DNA from: Veillonellales bacterium
GTDB lineage: Bacteria > Bacillota > Negativicutes > Veillonellales > Dialisteraceae
NCBI GenBank assembly: GCA_944390485.1
Contig: CALXPQ010000007.1
Location: forward strand, 1-64,000
Length of the DNA: 64,000 nucleotides
Direction: 5' to 3'
In this document: positions 58,094 through 64,000 of the stretch, one piece after another
How the letters are laid out: every line of letters starts with the position of its first letter
How positions within the stretch are numbered: position 1 is the first letter of the stretch
Notes under the pieces: model-generated
Told to the model about the DNA's origin: nothing
Databases searched by the model: none
What the model saw: the letters and a program-made list of their open reading frames with translations, nothing else
Position numbers and translations under genes: made by a program

Positions 58094-58323
58094 AGGAACA
58101 GGTGCCCGCGAGGGCTCAATAGGGAAGCCGGTGGAAATCCGGCACGGTCCCGCCACTGTAAGGCAGAGCTGAACCACAGATGTCACTGGGAAACTGGGAA
58201 GACCGGGGAAGCGAGGAAGCCGAGTCAGGAGAACTGCCTGTTTGACATCCGCCATTTGGACCCACGAGCGATGGGAAGGGGAGTAATACGGTTCTCTTTT
58301 CCGCGTGGGAAAGAGCTTTTTTA
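58094..58323 (+). promoter_or_regulatory. Cobalamin riboswitch 1 with terminator
   Basis: The aptamer (58094-58243) shows the core GGGAAGCCGGTGGAAATCCGG, CGGTCCCGCCACTGTAA, GTCACTGGGAAAC and the closing GAGTCAGGAGAACTGCCTG (B12 box). The expression platform ends in a hairpin plus T6 (58292-58323). Adenosylcobalamin binding should repress. Confidence 0.92.
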
Positions 58324-58348
58324 TTGGTTTGTACAATTTCACAGAAGA

Positions 58349-58582
58349 AAGCAGGCGCCCGCGAGGGCTTAATAGGGAAGCCGGTGGAAATCCGGCACGG
58401 TCCCGCCACTGTAACGCGGAGCGGCTCCAAAGATGCCACTGGGATACCGGGAAGGCTGGAGACGCGGGGAAGCGGAGTCAGGAGAACTGCCTGCCGGAAT
58501 CACCGATAGACCTGCGAGCGATGGGGATGGTGGCTGACAGACGGATACGGCTGCGCCCTCGCGGTGCAGCCGATTCTGTTTG
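58349..58582 (+). promoter_or_regulatory. Cobalamin riboswitch 2 with terminator-like hairpin
   Basis: A second aptamer (58349-58497) nearly identical to the first in its core, with GCCACTGGGATACCGGGAAGG and the same B12 box, followed by CGGCTGC/GCAGCCG and ATTCTGTTT (58549-58582). The two units form a tandem, each with its own platform. Confidence 0.9.
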
Positions 58583-58881
58583 TATGATAAGAAATTGAAA
58601 ATTACCTGACCGCCCGGATGATGAGGATCGTCCGTGCGGCGTCCTCGGAGGATGGTGACAGGGAACACCATTCTCCATGCGGTCCGAGGAAGGCGCGTCC
58701 GCGCTTTCCCGCATGATGGCATCCCCCGCGAGGGGTTCCTATATATCGGGCTTTTGGCCCGTCTCATTTTCCTCCGGAGACAGCGGGCGGCAGGGAAACG
58801 GCCGCTGCCTCCTCCCATCTTCCCGATTCGGAGCGCAGCTCCCCTTCCTTGAAACGGTCCTGACGGCCGTTTCTTTTTTTG
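58583..58881 (+). other. Gene-less region after the riboswitches, ending in a terminator
   Basis: About 300 bases with several hairpins (for example 58650-58678 and 58749-58762) and a strong terminator at 58851-58881 (GAAACGG/CCGTTTC, T7). No cobalamin transport or synthesis gene, and no convincing short reading frame with a ribosome binding site, is visible on either strand. It may be a B12-controlled non-coding RNA or the remains of a deleted gene. Confidence 0.5.
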
Positions 58882-58951
58882 TTGCGCCCGCCGCGCCGGA
58901 TAGATTATGATAAAAGAAAATCACAGGCTGACAAGCAGAAAGGAAGATTCC

Positions 58952-59911
58952 ATGAAACACATGACCTGGCCGCTCCTCCTCGCCGCCGCCCTCGCCGGCG
59001 GATGGGGCGCAGACGCGGCATACACGCTCCACATCGACGGACGGGACGGCATCGCCTCCGAAGCCGATCTCATGATTCCCCTCCGCGCGCCCGCGGAAGA
59101 ACTGGGCTACACCGTCACCTGGAAAGACGGCACCACCGCCGTCACCCGGGACGGGACGGAGCTCCTCGTCCGCATCGGGGACGCTCATTATGCGCTCACC
59201 CATACCCAGAAAGACGGCGTCGTCATCGACAGCTCCGTCGACCTCGCCGCCGCGCCGTACCTGAAAGACGGCGTGACCTACGTGCCGGCGGATCTTTTCG
59301 CGCATCTCCTCGAGGAAGGACAGACCCTGACCCTCACGGGCGAGACCGTCGTGACCGGCGGCGGGGTAGCGGCCTCCGAGCCGGCAGAAACGGAAACGCC
59401 CGCGGAGACTGCCGAAGAAGAGACGGCGGAGACCGCGTCCGCATCGGAGACATCCGCTCCGGCAGAGAGCGCGGAACCGGCCGCGGAGACGCCGGCCGCC
59501 GCATCGACGGAATCCGCCGCGCTGGCCAATCCCTTCCAGGATTACGACACCCTCGCCGATGCGGAATCCGCCGCGGGCTTCTCCATGACGCTTCCCTCCA
59601 TCGGTGCGAATTATAACAGCGTCGCCTACCGGGCCATCCCCGGCCAGCTCCTCGAAGTGGTCTACGGCAGCGACGGCGCGGAAACGCTCCGCCTCCGCAA
59701 GGGCGCGGACCTCTCCAACGTGAGCGGCGATTACAACACCTACCGCACCATCAAGACCATCCGCGTGGACGACGTGAACGTGCGCATGAAGGGCAGCGGC
59801 AACCGCATGAGCCTCGCCACCTGGGAGCGGGACGGTCATGCCTACGCGGCGATCGCCGCCGAGCCGCTCACCATCGCGGACATGATGGCCATCGCCAGAG
59901 AGACCGTCTGA
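58952..59911 (+). CDS. Exported protein with copper-amine-oxidase-N-like domain
   Basis: 319 residues. Signal peptide about 1-22. Residues 24-130 contain paired repeats of the CAO_N1/stalk type (MIPLRAPAEELGYTVTWKDGT and VTYVPADLFAHLLEE). An acidic Glu/Ala/Thr linker follows at 140-190, and a C-terminal domain with LEVVYGSDGAETLRLRKG and VRMKGSGNRMSLATWERDG resembles DUF4367. Probably a cell-envelope protein. AAAGGAAG precedes the ATG. It is separated from the riboswitches by a terminator. Confidence 0.78.
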   Translation: MKHMTWPLLLAAALAGGWGADAAYTLHIDGRDGIASEADLMIPLRAPAEELGYTVTWKDGTTAVTRDGTELLVRIGDAHYALTHTQKDGVVIDSSVDLAAAPYLKDGVTYVPADLFAHLLEEGQTLTLTGETVVTGGGVAASEPAETETPAETAEEETAETASASETSAPAESAEPAAETPAAASTESAALANPFQDYDTLADAESAAGFSMTLPSIGANYNSVAYRAIPGQLLEVVYGSDGAETLRLRKGADLSNVSGDYNTYRTIKTIRVDDVNVRMKGSGNRMSLATWERDGHAYAAIAAEPLTIADMMAIARETV

Positions 59912-60083
59912 CAGAGGCCTCCGCCCGGCCGGTGCAGGCCGAAAGACCGCCCCGGTCTCAGGGCGCCGCTCGGCATCGAAACGGCCTGCGGTTCCATTTC
60001 TGAGCGGCGGGCTGCCCGCTCGTCGGGACCGCCGCGCTCTGTCCCTTGAAAATATCCGGGCCGCCGCGGACGGTCCGTAAAAG

Positions 60084-60122
60084 AAAATTCCTGTCTCTTC
60101 CAAAAGAGGCGGGAATTTTTTT
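60084..60122 (+). terminator. Intrinsic terminator
   Basis: AAATTCCTGTCTCTT/AAGAGGCGGGAATTT stem followed by T7. The rest of 59912-60246 is GC-rich and gene-less. Confidence 0.85.
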
Positions 60123-60246
60123 GCGTGCATTTTAAGGAAATCCGCGCGGGCGCTGCATTTTTGCAGGGGTGGAGGATATTGAATTTATTTATAGGCTGCA
60201 CCCGGAGAAAAGAATAACGGAAATGCATAAGCAGAAATCGAAAGGA

Positions 60247-60276
60247 TTGTCAATTCTGCCGGGGCCGGCGTATAAT
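60247..60276 (+). promoter_or_regulatory. Promoter of the giant autotransporter
   Basis: TTGTCA (60247-60252), an 18-base spacer containing GCCGGGGCCGGC, and TATAAT (60271-60276). AAGGAGG at 60321-60327 serves ATG 60334. Confidence 0.7.
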
Positions 60277-60333
60277 ACAGTCAGATTCCTGTTATTTTTT
60301 GTCGGATACGGCAATGTAAAAAGGAGGAAATAT

Positions 60334-63300
60334 ATGAAAAAGAGTTTGAAGCGGCAGGTCATGGCCGCGCTGGCAGCAACCGCTGTCCTGGGGGCAGTAG
60401 GGGGGGGTTCCGTCCTACGCATTTAACCCGAGCAGTATTTTGCCTTCAGACGCTGATTGGCAGAAGTTGGTCGATGAGGGCAAAGATCTGTATTTCTATG
60501 GCGTTCCCGGCGGCAATGTATATCTGGATAGCAATACAAAAGATTTACTTAGTGATGTTGATAAGGTAATCAATATTACTGTAATCCAGGAACAAATGGA
60601 CAAAAGGGAAGAAGCTTTAACACAGCAATTTGAGAAGGAACATGGACATCTTCCCAATGGTACGGAAACTGATGATATGCTGGCAGCTGATGCAGAATAT
60701 CAGGCTTTGGAAAAAAAGAAGAAGTTCCCGAATCTACTAGGCTTAGCGGGGATAGTTAAACCTGAAGTAGGTTCGGCTATTAATGCAATCATCCAGGTTA
60801 ATTCAAAAACGGAGAGTGGCAGTGGTGAGCCTCCCCTTAATGAAGATACAACGCTGAATCTTAATGGATATAAAGATAAAGACTGGATGCGTTATTACGG
60901 TGCTGTTGGAGGAGATGCGGCACTCAATTTGGGCCTGACCGGTAGCATTGATATTAACGCAGATGTTAGCGGCTCGGGTTTATCCGTGGGACAAATAATT
61001 GGGAATGAGCCCCTTGAAGATGCTGTTGATATTCATAAAGAGTATCAGGAGGCAGCTGCAACAGTAATTAATCGTTATGGTAATGCTAATATTCAGGTTG
61101 GCAGCGATGATGGCAGCGTATCTGTCCTCGGCGGCATCGGCGGCAGCGCGGCTATGGCAGTCGGCAATATGACTGCCGATATGTCCGAAGCAGCACATAA
61201 AGAAGTTACAGTTAAGCTCGGCGACTTTAACCAAATGTTTACTGGAAATAGTATCACTGCCGATATCACCGCAAATCTGCAGAATGTGACGTTACAGGGC
61301 AATACGACGACCACTATCCACGGCAACGTAAATACCACAGTTCATCAAGACGCCAATGTGGTAGGCTGGATGAACGGCGGCCTCGCAGCGGCTGTTGGCG
61401 GAAATGCTACATCTACCGTGACAGGCAATACGGACATCACCATTGACGGGTCCGGCCGCCGGACGGATATCGGGAAAGAAACTCCGGATGATAATCCCTA
61501 TGAGAAAGATTCGTTGACGCACGGACTGGATATGATGAAAACATCCGGCGTGAACGCCATCGGCGTGATCGGCGGCGGTGCGGCGGTGACCACCAACGGC
61601 GGAGTGGCGACGAGCACAGTTGGCACGGAGAACGGCGCAGAGGACAGCGATACGACGAACATCACCATCCGTAACGCCACCGTCATCGGAGCCATCGGCG
61701 GCGGCGCGGCAGCTTCCGTAGACGCGACCGGCGTACTGGAACAGGTCTACAAGCCGGGCGGTCAGGAACTCCAGCTGGGCAAGAACAATGGCGATGCGGA
61801 TATCAATGGCGATCAGATAGATGCGTTCCTCGCGGAGAAGGGAGTTTTTACCGGAACCCTGGGCAGCCTGCTCAATAACGAATTGGTTCCCGATGACCTG
61901 ACCATCACGGCCACGGAGGCCGTCAATGGCGGCACGGCGACTTCTACCGTGGAGAATGATACGAATATTTCCATCACCGGTACGAGCACGGCGGCTGGCG
62001 TCCTCGGCGGCGGCGCGGCCGTAGCGGCCCATACCTATACCATTCGTTCGGAGAAGGACGGGGCAGGCAAAATTCCGGATGGGTATTCGGTCAACGATGA
62101 ATACGGCACTTCTGTGGCCAAGGCAGAAACAGGGAAATCCCATATCACCATTAATCTGGAAAAGCAGTTGGCAGATTGGGGCATAGATCCTGACGATGGC
62201 GTGACGAGCAAACAAGAAATGCTGGTGGCAGTCGAAAAGTTCGCCCGCCAGCTGACCGATTCTGGAGAACCGATGACGCCTGACGTGCTCAAAGAGTTCA
62301 GCAATCAGGGGGCGGCTATCGGCGTCTTCGGCGGCGGTGCGGCCATCGCTCAGAGCGGCAACCGTCAGTTCTTGGTAGGAGACCACAATTTGGATGATAC
62401 CCTGAAAGGGCAGGGCGCCTATGCGACGGCTACGACGGATGGTGCAGAAATCAATCTGTTGAACGGTTATATTGCCGGCGTGATGGGCGGCGGTGTGGCT
62501 GGTACCATCAACAATGCTACGGCAGCCGCGAATATGACTGGTACCGTGGATATTACTGTCGGCGGCAATTATGTAGATGATGACGGAGTGACGCAGAAAG
62601 GTGAGCCGGAAGTGGTCGGCGTCTTTGGCAACGGCCTTGCCTATTTCACGGGCAGCACAGCAACTCCCGGCGATGCAAACGGTGATACTATTGTCGATGA
62701 TGATATGAATGATGATGGAGAAAAAGGAGACGTGGAAACCGTCTTCGCCCATCTGAAAGGCACGGCAACTGCTTCCGCTAAAGATACGAACATCAATGTC
62801 CGCGGCGGTACGGTGGACGGCGTCATCGGCGGCGGCATGGCCATCGACGACAGCGACGCGGCGCAGACGAACGCCATCGTGGAGACCTCCGGCAAAGCGA
62901 CCATCAATGTAACCGACGGAACGGTGAAGACCGTCAATGCGTTTGCCGCATTGGGAGATGTTTTTGACGGAAATGCGGTTGATTCAAACACACAGCCGGG
63001 TATGGGGGCATATGTAGATGGCGTGAAAGCGGCAGCCGGTAACGCGGCCATCGCAGCCGGCGGCATCGCTCTCGGCGGCGGCGCGGAAGCAACGGTCGCC
63101 AACGCAGAAGTCAATATCGCAGGTGGTACCGTTTCCGGAGACGTATACGGCGGCGGCATCGCAGCCTATGGATACACGGAAACGGATGGCGAGACGAAAG
63201 GTTCTCATGTAGGTAACACCACCATCAACTTGCTGGATGGCGGCAAAGTGGAAGGCAACATCTATGCCGGCGGCGCGGCGGCCACGAAGACTTCTGGCGG

Positions 63301-64000
63301 CGCAACGGTTTATTCTGGCTATGACCAGGCCATTGCTACGGTCGATACGGCAACGGTGAACCTGGCCGGCGCAGATGTGACGGGCATCCTTTACGGTACC
63401 GGCACAGTGAATGCAGGTACGGAGAATGCGACCGTTTCGGAAAATGATGGCTCCATCGATAGCACGCTGAATCTCACTGGGGAAAATACCCTGTCTCTGG
63501 TCAATGGGGCAAGCAAGATCCAGAAATTTGATACGGTCTATGCGAAGGCAGGCAGCGTGACGAAGGTGGAAGGCCTGACGACCGGCAATACGACCGGCCT
63601 TATTGACGGAGGCACCGTCAAGGCAGAATCCGGTGCGTATCTGGATGTGTCGGCTCTCGGCGCAGATGGTCAGTATCTCATCGCGAACCATACCAATAAG
63701 GACAGCGCTTTCTGGGATGATTCCGCGCTCGTCTATGACCGCATGAGCGGCGTATATGCGACGACTGATGTCGGAGCGGATAACAGCAGCTATACGGTCA
63801 ACTACGAAGCCGTTACGGAAGAAAATGTGGACGAAGCGGCGGGCAGCTTTGCAGAGAACCTCGGAGCAGAGGCGCTGCTGCCCACGCTGCGCGACGGGAT
63901 GGGCAAAGGCTGGAACCCCGAAAACGGCCTCACCGAAGGCGGCGTGCAGTATATCCGCGACTGGATGAACAATGCGCCTGCGATGAACGCACAGTACGGC
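60334..64000 (+). CDS. Giant repetitive autotransporter adhesin, phase-variable, out of frame here, cut by window end
   Basis: ATG 60334 opens a signal peptide (KKSLKRQVMAALAATAVLGAVGG), but after the 8-G tract the frame ends at TAA 60424-60426. In the +1 frame, coding runs uninterrupted for 1196 codons from 60413 to the window end (SYAFNPSSILPSDADWQ onward). Removing one G (7 G), or adding two, joins the signal peptide as VGGVPSYA, with a plausible cleavage after Ala. The passenger carries about twelve I/V-x-GGG-A-A motifs (VIGGGAAV, VLGGGAAVA, VFGGGAAIA, VYGGGIAAYG) between threonine-rich strands, as in beta-helical type V passengers. The first 600 bases are AT-rich. The barrel domain would lie beyond 64000. 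Confidence 0.85.
60400..60407 (+). repeat. Poly-G tract (8 G) inside the signal-peptide codons
   Basis: Eight G between GTA and TTCC. Its length decides the reading frame of the downstream passenger: 7 or 10 G would be ON, 8 or 9 G OFF. Confidence 0.85.

Noticed and set aside
58634..58910. Short open frames of 72-77 codons after the B12 riboswitches
   Set aside because: No ribosome binding site, no recognisable protein, and they run through hairpins and the terminator.
60413..64000. Plain pseudogene by frameshift
   Set aside because: The only break is at a homopolymer, the remaining 1196 codons are intact, and one base restores a good signal peptide. Phase variation, or a homopolymer sequencing error, fits better.

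Overview
The window reads as chromosome of a high-GC, Gram-negative-walled member of the Firmicutes (class Negativicutes; Veillonella-, Dialister- or Megasphaera-like). The regulation is Firmicutes-style (two T-box leaders, a tandem glycine riboswitch, two cobalamin riboswitches, intrinsic terminators nearly everywhere). The surface proteins need an outer membrane (a YadA-type trimeric autotransporter, a very large repetitive autotransporter, an SLH/porin-like protein). The energy metabolism is the succinate-to-propionate route with a biotin-dependent methylmalonyl-CoA decarboxylase. I cannot name the genus from sequence alone.

Layout. 1-1.8 kb: no convincing gene; a possible structured RNA, a tandem array of small hairpins, and the first copies of a large dispersed repeat. 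1.8-4.4 kb: pyridoxamine kinase, TatD-associated radical SAM protein, a small membrane protein and an HD hydrolase. 4.5-7.9 kb: two paralogous branched-chain-amino-acid-type binding lipoproteins, each behind a T-box whose antiterminator/terminator module is duplicated. 8-9.2 kb: three more repeat copies. 9.4-16.4 kb: glycine riboswitch and the glycine-cleavage operon gcvT-gcvH-gcvPA-gcvPB-lplA-lpdA. 16.6-17.6 kb: trimeric autotransporter preceded by an 11-G tract and a hairpin that hides its ribosome binding site. 17.7-18.3 kb: repeat copy. 18.8-24.4 kb: argC-argJ-argB-argD and argF, glutamate to citrulline. 24.4-33.5 kb (minus strand): three-gene glutamate synthase, SDR, aldo/keto reductase, flavodoxin, LysR regulator and two AEC transporters. 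33.6-37.1 kb: secreted protein, tRNA-Ser, YitT protein and an MFS transporter. 37.2-43.7 kb: tig-clpP-clpX-lon-engB. 43.7-46.7 kb: short SLH/porin-like protein, MetQ and an O-antigen-ligase-like protein. 46.8-54.8 kb: propionate operon (CoA transferase, split methylmalonyl-CoA mutase, MeaB, epimerase, decarboxylase alpha, delta and biotin subunits; no beta subunit). 55.1-59.9 kb: 939-residue TPR protein, tandem cobalamin riboswitches with no recognisable B12 gene behind them, and a secreted copper-amine-oxidase-N-like protein. 60.3-64.0 kb: a giant autotransporter passenger whose signal peptide is separated from the passenger frame by an 8-G tract, so it is out of frame in this sequence.

The main metabolic story is amino-acid and succinate fermentation. 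Glycine cleavage with its own lipoylation enzyme, arginine and glutamate synthesis, and Na+-linked decarboxylation of methylmalonyl-CoA to propionyl-CoA, with CoA recycled onto succinate by the CoA transferase. The most unusual signals are (1) the phase-variable poly-G switch in the terminal autotransporter, with a second poly-G tract and a masked RBS before the trimeric autotransporter; (2) a family of roughly 400-500 bp intergenic repeats whose hairpin arms differ between copies but stay complementary; (3) duplicated T-box terminator modules; and (4) the orphan tandem B12 riboswitches.
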